Positions 1-11,376 of a stretch of DNA of 64,000 bases are shown here, one piece after another; the first letter of the stretch is position 1, and each line of letters starts with the position of its first letter. The notes under the pieces were generated by a model. It was not told where the DNA came from. It made no database searches and saw nothing but the letters and a program-made list of their open reading frames with translations. The translations under genes were made by a program, and so were the position numbers. Source of the DNA: Blastomussa wellsi (lineage: Eukaryota > Cnidaria > Anthozoa > Scleractinia > Plerogyridae); NCBI GenBank assembly GCA_947652115.1, contig OX393565.1:13988293-14052292 (forward strand), written 5' to 3'.

Positions 1-653
1 TATAGATGTATCCAAGCCTAAAAGCAGAGCTCCGTATTTTTGCTGGTTCTTAATAATTTCTCTTAAATAAATAATAACTCAAAACGTCAACTCCACTTGC
101 AGAAATGACCATAAAAAGTTAAAAAATGCTGCCAGAAGAAAAAAAAACCAATGCCTGGTCAGCGGTCAACTTAAAAAAACACGTTACCTCGATGAGTTCG
201 AACCTGAGCCCGCAATCTGGTCATGTGATACGGGTCAGCGGATACCTCGATTTGACAGTTGTCAATTGACCATAACATGGATGCCCTATAACAAAGATGT
301 AAGCTGATAAGGCTGACAAGGTGTTGACAAGGCATGGCTATTTATGGCCACTATGTTGCGCAACTCCGTCATCGTCGTCGTGCGTACGCGCCCACGAGCA
401 ATACCGCTAGCCATGATAACCATGATAACTCATGGGTTTTGTTTTCTTTCCCATCTGAGTATGGGGCTCCGCTTGTAAGATGATCATAGCATCACTAAAA
501 CTTAAAGATATGGGTTCCTGTATTTATTCAAAATCAGCCTCATTCCTATGCTGATAGATCACATGACCATTGTTAAGGCATCCGACATGTGTAGTTTGCA
601 CTGCTTTTCATGTTTTCCACATTTTGTCTGTCTTTCATATGTTAACAAAGCTG
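1..653. other. Unannotated flank downstream of DRAP1
   Basis: No open reading frame, splice-flanked coding segment or structured repeat could be supported here. It lies beyond the candidate last exon of DRAP1 and may hold its 3' untranslated region or, if that candidate is wrong, its real last exon. Confidence 0.4.
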
Positions 654-719
654 TTATGTAAAATAATTTGTGTCAGCATCGTTTCCATGCTGGTTTCCAG
701 GTGGAATAAGGGAAATGTA
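654..719 (-). CDS. DRAP1: Candidate DRAP1 last exon (22 codons with stop)
   Basis: An ACAG acceptor on the minus strand opens a phase-0 frame ending NDADTNYFT and TAA, loosely like the acidic, tyrosine-containing C-terminus of DRAP1. The polypyrimidine tract is weak and there is no strong sequence identity, so this is a guess. The true last exon may lie left of the window. Confidence 0.25.
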   Translation of the reverse strand, partial: YISLIPPGNQHGNDADTNYFT

Positions 720-3700
720 CTGTAATCATTATTATGCGATAGATCTCGATGGGCTCCATACCCAATATTGTTCACCAGGTAATAAGCTATCTTGTGCCAA
801 GTTTGGTGCTTTTACCTTAAAACCCACAATTATTTCACCAATCTGCTGGATAATTTGAACAAATATTATAAAAACGTCCTATCCAAAAAACTAACTTAAT
901 TAAAATACCATTATTATCATTATACCAGGAAATTCATTTTGAAAGGGGTTTGGTATATTACAGTTCCATTGTACAAATCCCTTCCATTGCAGCATGTGAA
1001 ACAGAGAAGAATGGTAAAAAGAAAAGTACACCATGAAACTGATGGATGCATTGCAGCGTAAAACAACTGCCTGGTTCTAAAAAGATATGAGGTTAAAGCT
1101 ACGCTTGGTAGATTTCTAAGGAGTGAAATCTGCAAGTCAATATGATTAATGTATACCTACAATTTGACTGATTAGTATGGCAGTGGATATTTTGCCAACT
1201 GGTACAAACATGTGTGCCATGCCCAGGTAATGACGCTCAACTTTAGGGGATCAGAGCAAAGAACTGATCAACATGTAAATATTACCTCAGATTCCAGTTC
1301 TTCAGATTCATCAGAAACTGCAATTTTTTGTGGTTTTCTTTTTTCTGATTTCTTTCTCTCCTTATTCTGTGCTGGAGCTTTTGCCATTCTTTTTCTAAAA
1401 CAAATGATTAACATTCAAATAACGAAATATAATAAGCAATGAAACTTGTAATGAATGTGAATTTCTTTTAGGATAATAAGAGTACTTGCTTCCTTCTCAT
1501 GACACCTTGTTTTTACAGATAATATATACAAGTATTAATATAATTTTAAGTAAAATTTGATGCTGAACACTGAATGTTGGAGTGTGAAGGGACAATGGTG
1601 TAGTCACTGCATACAACTTCCATCAGCAACATACTACAAACTAAGTCATGAAAGCATCTAAAATTCACTTTTTTATTCTATTAACAAGTACTGTTTCATT
1701 GCAACCAGTGCTCAAAATATCTAGGTTGTCCCTTTTTCAAATGTTGTGCAACCAACCACGTAAATTATGTTCCATGGTGAATCCTTTATTACTCATTAAA
1801 AAAATGTAATAACAATTGATTAATCATTCAAACACCTTTGCTCATTGACTACAACATGCTTGTTGAACTAGGATGGTTAAATTAAAATTTGCCCAACAAC
1901 ATTTTCACATCACAAATCACCAGAAGCACAAGATTGGCTCCGCTATGAATCAATTGTTAACATCGTGAATTCATGATAATGCTGAGTGCATTGTTTTCAA
2001 TCTTTTATTTACCTATTGTTACTGTTCTTTAGAGCTACGATTTGTATATGTAATAGGACTACATGCTGTCCAATTTGAAAATAATTGGATGAGAAAAAAT
2101 TCCGAGGACTGCTGGCAAATGCTTCGCCCTCCAAACTAGTTTTTCTTGACAATTGATTGGTTTATGGAAGGGATCCAGATTTTTCTTAAATTGGACAGTT
2201 TGAGCAAAAACTGCCCAATTTATTCTAAATTTGGACAGTTGGCAAAAATTAATAAAAAATGCATCTGTTGACAAGAATGGATTTTGATGTAGCTATATAA
2301 TTAAGCCATGAAGATGCGTCCCGCTTTTAAAGAGTATAGATCGATTGTTAACATTGTTCATTCACAATAATGCTACACTCTTTCAATGAGAATAACTGAA
2401 TTAAAGATTATTTGTTAATTTCCATACATACCACATATTCCACACTCATCATTTTCTACACTCCTCATTTTCCACACTCCTCATTTTCTACACTCCTCAT
2501 TTTCCACACTCCGCACATTCCACCAAACCTTTATATCTTCATTTGTTAGACAACCTGTTTAACGTGTTTCTTGTCTTGTGTTTAACTATCACTTTACGTT
2601 AATATGCAGGTCTTTGCTATGTTCACAGTTTGTCTGTAGCTCATGATTAAAATTTTCTGGCATCAATTAGAACGGATGATCATGTGATATGGCGTGATAC
2701 ACTGCCCAAACAAAACTAAGGATCATAATAAAACAAATATTGGCTTCCGAGCATATTTTTATTTCTAAATCCACCATTCTAGGCTACCCCAAGCTACCTT
2801 AACAAAGCTTTCTAGCCCATTTGTAAAAAAATAACCAAATAACCTTCTATATCACATCAATTTATTAACTTCATTACCCCCGCAGGAGGATAGAAGCCCC
2901 CACATAGAGGTTGGGGTACTTCAGTAGAGACAGATACAGGAAAAAAATTTGATTTTCATGAACTCGGCTGGCAAGGTATCCACGAAATGCTTGCATAGGA
3001 CCGACAAAACGTTCACAGAGGATCAATGACATATTGCAACGTTCGTGGTATTGGGTAATGTCTTGACAAAACAAGTAAAGTTTTAGCGAGCGATGCCACA
3101 ACACAAGGGACGCTTTCCAATCAGCCAAATATTCCGGTTTGAAATCTTTTACGCTGGAAATACATGCATTTATTCTTAAACCAAGTAAGGGTGCTCGTGA
3201 CATTCCACACAGCTTACATGCATTTCAACTTACTAAAGCTAGCTGTGGCTATTACTGGGCAATCAAGCTTGAGTAACAGGTTTAAGTTGTCCATCAAACA
3301 GAAAAACACGATAAGCACTGAAATTTCTGAGCAGACAGCCATGTTGACGATGCGAACAAGTTTGATCCAAGCTGAGAGAAACTGGGTCTGACCAGGAATG
3401 GTCGAATGGAACAAACTTTCCAGGTTATTACAATTTTCCAGAATTTTAGCAAAACCTTGCAAGATATACCCAAAATTCCAGAAAATTCCTGTTCCATTTG
3501 CTCCCTCATCCAGAATTTCCAGAATATTTGGTCCAATGGAAAGCACACAAGGAAACTCCACAGTCTCTCATTACTCAGTAGCAAATAAAATTATATAAAG
3601 GCGGGGCAGCTATATTGAGAACATTCGAAAAGAAATATGTATGTTTGGTGTTTAGGTTGAAGGCATTTTAACAGTTAAACTTAATGGATCATACCCTGGT

Positions 3701-6700
3701 TATCAGCAAAATTAATTAAAATAATTTTTTCTTGCCTCCTAGCAATAATTGATTAGTGTACCTTTTCAGTTTAGGTTCTCCATCTCTTTCTTCTTCATTT
3801 GAAGGAAGATCTGGAACATTAGCTACTAAGTCTTTCAAAAAGTCAAACTGGTTTTCTGATGTGATACATCTCTTCCTGTGAAAACAAACAAGGATGAAAT
3901 GAGTGAAAAGATAGTTCACTTCTAGTACCAATTGTGTTCTATATGTAATAGAAGAAAACTGCAACCTCAACTTGGAAGATAAAATTTGAAAAAAGTAAGA
4001 TGAGATAAAGAAAATTAATGAAGTTTCAGTGTCACTGATGCCACATCACAGTGGAACCCTGCCTTAAGGTCACCTCGTTAATACGGTCACCTAGTTATTA
4101 CAATCAATATTTTTGGTCCCAGTGAAACGTCCATACATTTTCTTATAAGAAAACCAATGTTGTCGGGGCTGGACCTTTGTTTTTGAGAAGGATATGTGGA
4201 ACCAAGTTTGGTCTTGTTTTGATTTTAGAATCCAGTTATATGTTCATCAAAGTTCCTTGGTTAATATTGTACACAAGGAGAGACATTTCTGCACTCTGGG
4301 TGTTTCTTGTATCTGTCAGGACCAGGTATGACCCTATCCTGTTAATACAGCCACCTCATTAATATGGCGCAATTTGTATGGCCTGCTAGTGACCACATTA
4401 ACAGGGCTCCACTGTATCTCTAACTTCTCTGATGTGTTTGAGGGTCTTATGCATCACAACAGTCTGTCCGCCATGAAAAAAAACACACGTCCTTTTCTGC
4501 TGAAGGCATAAAGTTGTGAGTCTTCCCTCCGTTATTGTATATCAACATTTCACAAAACAAGTAACAATATCCAAGCTACCTTGTAATCAAGCAAACGATT
4601 TGCTAGATTTTGAAATAATATGTGTTTAGTTCTTCAACCTTAGTGGTCAGTTTGGTGTAAAACATCTTCAAAGAAGAATAGAGGTCGTCTTCTGCAGCAA
4701 GAGGGAAGAAACTGAAAAAGTCCTATAGCAGTGAAATTAATGGTGAGTGACAAGACTTCATAGTCTGACTATGATGCGTCTTGCTCAGTTGGCCTAAAAT
4801 CAACTTTATTCTTACCCAGTTATCTTGTTCTTTTTTCCATTTTGGCCAGTATAGTTTTCATGTTCAGAAACCGAGTGATCTTCCGAACCTTCACTGGTCT
4901 GGTTTTCATGCTCTGTACTCACCTTTTATTCCACTGTGGGAGAATTTGCTCACAACTTTGTCTTTGTAAGTTTACCGGCCTAAACCAGCACGTCCATAAA
5001 TGTTTGTTATGTAAGATATGCCGGAAGTAGAAATTTGTCTCCTTGGAAATTTTTCTCCTTGTTTAATCAATCAATTAGGTAACACTCAAATTCACTCTAC
5101 CTTGCATTCTATTTGCTCAATATTATTTTGGCAATCTATGTCTCATTTGACAAGACTCACTGCATGGAAAGTCCCAAACAAAATCATTTTGAGGCAAAAA
5201 AAAGAACAAGGTATAAAATAACCAAAAAAGTGTTTGCCGTAGTCCTAACCTGCATTCTATCTGGTCAATATTATTTTGGAGTTTGACAGCTCTTTGGAAA
5301 GGACTCAATGTGCAGAAAATAAAGAAATTATTTCTATTTTTAAGCAAAAAAAGGCTGAAAGCCATATATCATGTCTATCACATCTTCACTGTTGTGATCA
5401 TAGCTGAAGAGTTTCAGACTGATTGGTTTAATATTATTATAGTAATAATTTCAATAAAATAGATCGAAGTTTAATCGAAGTTTTATGAATCAAAACATTT
5501 CAGCCCAGAGGTTTTTCTCAAGGCTTCACTGATTGTGGCACAGCAAAGTAGTTCCCATGGAAGAAAAATCCACTGGTACGCAGGGTACTGCCCTCTCATG
5601 ACCAATCAGAATCAAGAATTGTTTCTATAATTGTATCTATAACAAAATTCTGGATTCTGGATTGGTTCTGTGTGCACCTATTTTTCATGTAATCGGCGCA
5701 CAATCATGTCGGTATCCAATTACAGGTATCCAATTTGAACAACTTCACCTGTGTCATTCGTTCGTCAGTCATATACACTTAGATGGGTTCTTTCTTGCTG
5801 TTTTCCTACTTTTTGCACAAAAGAGATTCTCAAAACACAAAAGAGGTTCACGCAAGAGGTTCTAAAAGACTTACTAACCTCAAAATTTGTTATTGATGCC
5901 ATTAATTGGTAATAGGACTTTGTGTTGTACAATTCAGGGGAAATCATGCTTGTAATTTTAAATTACTCCCTGAATTGTACTTCACTCAGTCCTATTACTA
6001 ATAGATCTTGTTGTTGTAAGAGTATCACAGGTATTAAAAGGGCAAACACTTATCACAGCACAAAATAAATAAATGATCTGTTTACATTGAAAAAATGATA
6101 ACTGGATGTTAATGAAAGTTATGAATGCCAGTTTTGTTAGATTACAGATTATGCTGCAAAATATAAGTTAGTATATGTGTATATGTAAGAGTTTTAAAGG
6201 TTATTAAACGATCAAAAAATGTATCTGATATTAAGAACGTGAAATTATTTGACCTACAACTGTCAGTTTTAAATAATTAAAGCAAAACAACTACGGTAAA
6301 TGGTAAGCGATCAAGAAAAACGTATATAGTTAATAAAATAAAAAAAGATTGTTAAGTATCATTTCTAAACGGCAAAAATAAAGACTTACAGATGCGATGT
6401 TGTCATAGTTTTGGCATTTCTTGCTCTGGTGTATTCACTCGCCCTTTCCACTAGTGACTGTACAAACATCTCGAGAGCTTTCGCTACAGAAGAAAACTGT
6501 TCAGGATTAAAAACCGACTCTACTCTTCAAAACAATTTGTTTTAACGGGGTTTTGATTTCCCTTAACACACAACGTTGTAGACGTACATGTTTATACTTT
6601 GAAGATCCACTGTGCTTGGGATACAATAAGATCGACTTTCTCCAAAGTTCACAAATTTATACAACGAATAGATATGCTTCCCAAGTAGATTCTTGTTTTC

Positions 6701-6948
6701 TTACACCTAAAGGCATTCGAGAATGAAACTACCACAAGCTCATTAAATGTTACTGGAAGGATACAAATTATAACCGGTACTGCCGCTGCAACCTTGCCCA
6801 CGTCCTCGTCTGTTTGCATAATTTTCTTGATCCGAGCCTTGAGATACAAAGATAGAAAATTTTTATACACAGCTAACCAGGGCATAATTGAAAAACACGA
6901 ATTTACCGGAGGAAATCGAGCATTGAATTTCTTCTTTTTGCTCGGCAT
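654..6948 (-). CDS. DRAP1: DRAP1 / NC2-alpha, TBP-binding repressor subunit (whole gene, spliced)
   Basis: Coding segments in order on the minus strand: 6948-6907, 6837-6765, 6483-6390, 3875-3762, 1394-1286 and, doubtfully, 719-654. The product starts [14 protein letters not shown] and continues into a histone fold (about residues 10-85), which is the diagnostic start of DRAP1. Known role: it pairs with DR1 (NC2-beta), clamps TBP on promoter DNA and blocks TFIIA/TFIIB, repressing RNA polymerase II initiation in the nucleus. The tail after residue 85 is acidic, then basic, then Ser/Glu-rich, as in the family. The first five exons join in frame with GT-AG borders (phases 0, 1, 2 and 2 at the first four junctions). 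The product is about 144 residues, or 165 with the candidate last exon, somewhat short for the family. The start codon fits the family start exactly. It is transcribed away from the QRICH2-like gene, 6.4 kb distant. Confidence 0.9.
1286..1394 (-). CDS. DRAP1: DRAP1 coding exon 5, basic then Ser/Glu-rich tail
   Basis: Continues in frame from exon 4 (split Arg) with a Lys/Arg-rich stretch and then an [10 protein letters not shown] acidic run. This matches the composition of the DRAP1 tail rather than exact sequence. The acceptor is TTTTAG, the donor GTAATA (phase 0). Confidence 0.8.
1395..3761. other. DRAP1 intron 4
   Basis: AT-rich intron. Apart from the 16-bp tandem repeat near 2440-2512 I see no coding exon. 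Short open frames around 2874-3600 on both strands show no family resemblance. Confidence 0.6.
2440..2512. repeat. Minisatellite, 16-bp unit
   Basis: About four and a half copies of a 16-bp unit, CACACTCCTCATTTTC, alternating with a variant starting TACACT. It lies inside DRAP1 intron 4. Confidence 0.85.
3762..3875 (-). CDS. DRAP1: DRAP1 coding exon 4, end of histone fold and acidic linker
   Basis: Encodes [18 protein letters not shown], matching the family's helix 3, then a Glu/Asp-rich linker. The acceptor is CACAG, the donor GTACAC (phase 2). A 2.5-kb intron with mobile elements separates it from exon 3. Confidence 0.92.
4049..4414. mobile_element. MITE with CAGTGGAACC-type ends (pogo/Tc1-like)
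   Basis: The left end CAGTGGAACCCTG and the right end CAGGGCTCCACTG are imperfect inverted repeats. Subterminal copies of a 'taata/ttaata...ggtcacct' motif also face each other. Ends starting CAGT are typical of pogo/Tc1-type elements. There is no transposase frame inside. It sits in DRAP1 intron 3. Confidence 0.6.
5905..6002. mobile_element. Palindromic MITE, about 98 bp
   Basis: The arms begin ATTGGTAATAGGACT and end AGTCCTATTACTAAT and pair across most of their length around a short AT-rich centre. A related fragment (AATAGGACTACATGCTGTCC) occurs near 2050. It is non-coding and lies in DRAP1 intron 3. Confidence 0.7.
6390..6483 (-). CDS. DRAP1: DRAP1 coding exon 3, long central helix
   Basis: Completes the split Ser and encodes the central helix and the conserved [11 protein letters not shown] segment. 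The acceptor is GTAG, the donor GTAAGT (phase 2). Confidence 0.92.
6765..6837 (-). CDS. DRAP1: DRAP1 coding exon 2, first helix of histone fold
   Basis: Encodes [19 protein letters not shown] followed by VPVII, the strongly conserved first part of the NC2-alpha histone fold. The acceptor is CAAG and the donor GTATCC, leaving one base of a Ser codon (phase 1). Intron 1 is only 69 bp. Confidence 0.92.
6907..6948 (-). CDS. DRAP1: DRAP1 coding exon 1
   Basis: Encodes residues 1-14 (Met through Pro-Pro). The donor GTAAAT follows directly at phase 0. Confidence 0.92.
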
Positions 6949-7094
6949 CTTTGAAGCTTCCTGTCCAACTTACTCTCGCGTCCACGATACAAAACATAAA
7001 CTGGTCAGAAGTTTATTTTTATGAGCATGAACAGCATTTTGTCCCCAGTCTTTTTTACGACTGAATTTTTAATTAACAAATAAAGAAACCAATA
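6949..7094. promoter_or_regulatory. Presumed DRAP1 5' flank
   Basis: Lies immediately upstream of the DRAP1 start codon. I recognise no TATA box or Inr motif, so the promoter call rests on position only. Confidence 0.3.
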
Positions 7095-7270
7095 CCTTCT
7101 AGAAGATGGGTATGATATCCATGTTCTATAAGAAAATAATGCCCGCTTGAGGTCTAGAAAAGCTGCCAGTGGATGCCCTCGCCGAACGGCTCGGGCATTC
7201 AGCTACTTTTCTAGACATCAAAAGGGCATTTTCTTATAGGACATTGGGAAACCCATCTTCTAGAGTCCTA
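7095..7270. mobile_element. Palindromic MITE, about 175 bp
   Basis: The left arm (CTTCTAGAAGATGGGT, then TCTATAAGAAAAT, then TCTAGAAAAG) is answered by the reverse complement of all three blocks in the right arm. The loop contains GCCGAACGGC. No coding capacity. Confidence 0.75.
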
Positions 7271-7645
7271 CTGGTAATAATTGTTGATGCTACCAAGCTT
7301 GCCAACATCCACTAATGGCTGGGCAAATGAGGATGTTTCAGTGAACTGAAATGGTACATCTTTCGTAGTGTTTAAATACCTTTCATTTCTAGATATTATT
7401 TTTTACTTTAAGGTTTTTGAAAAGATAAGTTGAATTTAGCGTAGCTAGGATTCCCAGAGAATGACTTTAATGAAACTTGTAGTGTGTCTTATTAAAAATT
7501 CTTGCTTCTTTAGTGTTCCTTGATGTTGAGTTTTCACTACTTTGACAGCTGAAATGTTCACCACGCTTGAATTTTCGATGGCAACATCGAAATAAGAGCG
7601 AGAACCAGTTGCTGGTGTACATTTTAGGCTTGCTCTCCGAGTCCT

Positions 7646-7815
7646 AATAGACCAATTCCGATATATTAATATTCTAACATGTCACCGAGGCTTCGGGGAA
7701 TTAAACAAAAGATTTTGCATCGAGGCTTAGGGATGAATAAATAATTTCTTTTGTTTTATTCCCCCCTAAGCCTCGGCTCCATGTTAGAATTTTAATATAT
7801 CGGAATTGGTCTATT
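7646..7815. mobile_element. Palindromic MITE, about 170 bp
   Basis: The ends AATAGACCAATTCCGATATA and the exact reverse complement TATATCGGAATTGGTCTATT enclose a second inverted pair built on CCGAGGCTT/AAGCCTCGG. Non-coding. Confidence 0.85.
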
Positions 7816-8277
7816 CACATCCGGTGACATCTGTATTGTGGCCTAGGAATGCCATAAGAAAATTGTGTAATATCTTGTGAGTTTCCCGTTATTTATTATG
7901 TTATTTTATTTTATTTTTAAACTTTAAATGAAAAAATATATCGAGACACTTTAAATCAAATTTATACGAAAAATATAAAAAGTTAACTAAACACCTTTTA
8001 ATGAAAAGTTAAATGAAACGAAAACTTTCCTTGGCCTAGCAGTGCCATGTAGCCCACAATGCACTTGGGCCATGGTGTTTCTACAAAAGATGGCGGTGTC
8101 GCAGTGATTTGTTCGCTCACTCCATGCATACAAAGGGTATTTCGATTCTATGACGTCTAAAATCTCACTTTTTTTCCAGTTTTGCCGGACGTACCTAGAT
8201 AAGTCATCTTTAATGCATCCAGTGATTCCAGTCGCCATTCCTGATTTGACTTGTCGCCACACTGATTTGGGTATCAA

Positions 8278-8500
8278 TATAATTTGGTTTTATCAACTGG
8301 GTTGATAATGTGAATTGGCCACCGTAATGAGATTCAATAGCTGATGTTTCGAGCGTTAGCCCTTCGTCGGCCCTTCCTTCTTCGTCGAAGCTTCGCTCCG
8401 ACGAAGGGCTAACGCTCGAAACGTCAGCTCTTGAATCTCATTACGGTGGGCAATTCACATTATCAACCCAGTTGATAAAACCAAACTATATTGTTATACT
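8278..8500. repeat. Inverted pair of Penelope-like terminal-repeat fragments
   Basis: Two head-to-head copies of the same terminal repeat found at 23896, 25210 and 37219. Shared blocks are ATCAACCCAGTTGATAA, TTACGGTGG, GAAACGTCAGCT and GACGAAGGGCTAACGCTC. The arms are separated by about 25 bp, giving a near-perfect hairpin without any internal coding sequence. Confidence 0.8.
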
Positions 8501-8508
8501 TCTATTGA

Positions 8509-11365
8509 TTTGGGTATCCCCGAGTTTTGGGTACCCCGTACCCAAATCCCTAGTGTTTTGGGTATCCCCGAGTTTTGGGTACCCCGTACCCAAATCCCTT
8601 GTGTTTTACTGGGGATACCCTAAACACTGAAAGCGTTAAATTTCACAGACTGGGGCAAGTGAAATCATCAAAAATTCTGCTCAAAAACCCTATATCTTCT
8701 TTCGAAGCTTTGTCTCAACAAATTAAAGCTTTCTTAATCTTGATATAAACATAATACGTCTCCGAACGTAGTCGCAATTGATAACAGACTGTCTGATTCA
8801 AGTCCGCAGTTACAAAGACATACAAAACCGATTTACGCGCCAAATTTCCTTGCGCTTGATGTCTATTGATAACCCTTCAAAGAAGAAAGGCACATTCTAA
8901 ACCTCAGATAGATCGGCGATTGAATAAAATCAATATGCGAGCGAACACACTGAGATACGGCCGTCACGCAATACGGCAGGTCTCAAGCTGTGACTGACTT
9001 CTGTGCATGCTGCAATAAACTTTGTTTACCTGTCGATCGCTCTTTCCTTTGACCATCCCGCCGATTAAATTTTCCCGGCGAACAGTTCTCTATGCCCTGA
9101 AAGAAGTTTTTTTTTTAGTTTCGGAGATGAATCCAAAATAAATATAAATGAAGTAGACAAGGCTATAAATCTTTGGATATGCAGGGGGAAAAAATAAAGT
9201 GGAATACCGACATGATCCCACCTAGTGCTTTGAAGATATCCCCTTCCGAAGTGTTGGCTTTTAATCATTCCTTTGGGTCAACTTAACCAAATCCACCGAA
9301 GACAAAAAGGCAACGCAAACAAGTCGAAAGTCATTCAAGACTGTAGGGGATACCCAAATGCCTAGTGATATGGGTATCCCCTTCCAGAGCGTTTGTTTGT
9401 TATCGTTTCTTTACTTCAGTGTAGCCAAATCCACCAAAGATAAAAAGGTAAAGCAAATTTACAAAGACGAAAGACATTCCGTTGAGGAAAGGGACTAGAA
9501 ATGCCAAACTGTAGGGGATACCCAAATCACTAGTGATACGGGTACCCGCTGTCAAAATGTATATTTGTTATTGTTTCTCAGTTAATTCAGAGTAGGCAGA
9601 TCGACAGAAGATTAGAGCGAAAAGCAAACTCACTTAGACGAAAGTCATTCCAATGAAGAAAGGACTAAAACTACCAAAATGTGCGGGATACCCAAATCCC
9701 TAGTGATATGGGTACCCCCTTTTATACGTTTATTTGTTATCGTTTCTTTAATTCAGGGTAGCCAAATAGATCGAAGATTAAAAGGCAAAGCAAAATTACA
9801 AAGACTAAAGTCATTCTACTGAGGGTGAGAGACTAGCAAAGTCAAAATGTAGGGGATACCCAAATCCCTAGTGATATAGGTACCCCTTGTAATATGTTTG
9901 TTTGTTATCGTTTCTTTAATTCAGGGTAGCCAAATGGACAAGGCATAGCAGACTTACAAAGCCTCAAGTTGATTCTACTGAGGAAAGGACCAGAAATGCC
10001 AAAATGCAGGGGATACCGAAATCCTTTGTGATACGGGTACCCCCTTCTTATATGTTCGTTGCTTATCGTTTCGTTAATTCAGGGTAGAAAAAGACGAAGA
10101 CGAAGGTCATTCATGGGAGGAAAAGAGAAATTTAAGGGATACCCAAATCTCTAGTGATATGAGGAAGCGGTCATTATTTATCGCAGGGGGGTGGGGGGGA
10201 TTTTAGGCTAAAGAAAATAAAATTCAGCTGATCTTTCCTTTAAATGCTATTTTATTGAAGTTCCCCCCTTATAGCAACTGATAGATTTCGTGATCCCCCC
10301 TCAATGTATTGGCATACATATTCACCTTTCGATGTTTCTATTTAGTGCCTTTGAAGGAATACAGCTTTACAAATCAGCCTTGTGACGTATAGGAGAGTGA
10401 AAGATTTGGTATTGCTAAAACTCCATTGAATGTAAACTGGTATCCTGGAGGTGACGCGTTTCTTAGGAACCCCATTTAATATAATTATCGTAGTTTTGAG
10501 ATGCACCTTACGAGAATATAATAGTCATAATAGGGCTAAAGGGAAATAACCAGCTGTTATGTAGACTAATAATATACAAAAAATAGGAAAATATCACCCA
10601 TTAGTCAATGTTGAAACTGGGCTTTATAAAGTTAGGGAAAGTACAACTCGTGAGAAATGACATGTAGCAATGATATCCTTAGTGAACCGATCATACCCAT
10701 ATCACCGGTGACATGTTATGGGCCAGGATGGGAAATCCCTAGCCTAGTTGCACAATTGTATTATGGAATCTTGTGGCCTCTGCAGTATAGAGACAGTTAT
10801 GCACTTGCTATCAGATTGCAGTCTCGGCAAACCCATAGTAAGTATGTAGTTTACACTAGGGATTTGGTATCCCCTACATTTTGGCATTTCTAGTCTCTTC
10901 CTCAGTAGAATGACTTTAGTCTTTGTAAGTTTGCTTTGCATTTTCATCTTATATCGATTTGGCTACCCTGAATTAAAGAAACGATAACAAACAAACATAT
11001 TAAAAGGGGGTACCCATATCACTAGGCATTTGGGTATCCCCCCACATTTTGTTAGTTTTAGTCCTTTCTTCATTGGAATGACTTTCGTCTAAGTAACTTT
11101 GCTTTTCGCTTTAATCTTCTTCTGCATAGAGAACTGTTCGCCGGGAAAATTTAATCGGCGGGATGGTCAAGGAAAGAGCGATCGGCAGATAAACAAAGTT
11201 TATTGCAGCATGCACAGAGGTCAGTCACAGCTTGAGACCTGCCGTATTGCGTGACGGCCGTATCTCAGTGTGTTCGCTCGCATATTGATCTTATTCAATC
11301 GCCGATCTATCTGAGGTTCAGAATGTGCCTTTCTTCTTTGAAATAAAGTGTTTTTATCAATAGCG
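8509..11365. mobile_element. Large foldback DNA element with tandem-array arms
   Basis: The left arm (about 8866-9098) and right arm (about 11124-11364) are long inverted copies; for example ATCGGCGATTGAATAA, GATACGGCCGTCACGCAATA and CCGCCGATTAAATTTTCCCG have reverse complements at the right. Inside the left arm about six copies of a 126-170 bp unit begin near 9346, 9514, 9684, 9852, 10009 and 10135. Each has GGGGATACCCAAAT and GATATGGGTACCCC facing one another. Two inverted copies sit at about 10865-11060. A 50-bp GGGTATCCCC unit is duplicated at 8515-8610. No transposase is visible, so it is probably a non-autonomous foldback element. The right end is cut where the LINE fragment begins. Confidence 0.75.
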
Positions 11366-11376
11366 TCACATTATAT

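Noticed and set aside
7987..8277. 96-codon minus-strand frame starting MIPKSVWRQVKSGMA
   Set aside because: No recognised family, no splice context, and it abuts Penelope terminal repeats; left out for lack of support.
9346..10150. Regularly spaced repeats resembling a CRISPR array
   Set aside because: Spacing of 126-170 bp with homologous, not unique, intervening DNA; eukaryotic context and foldback arms explain it.
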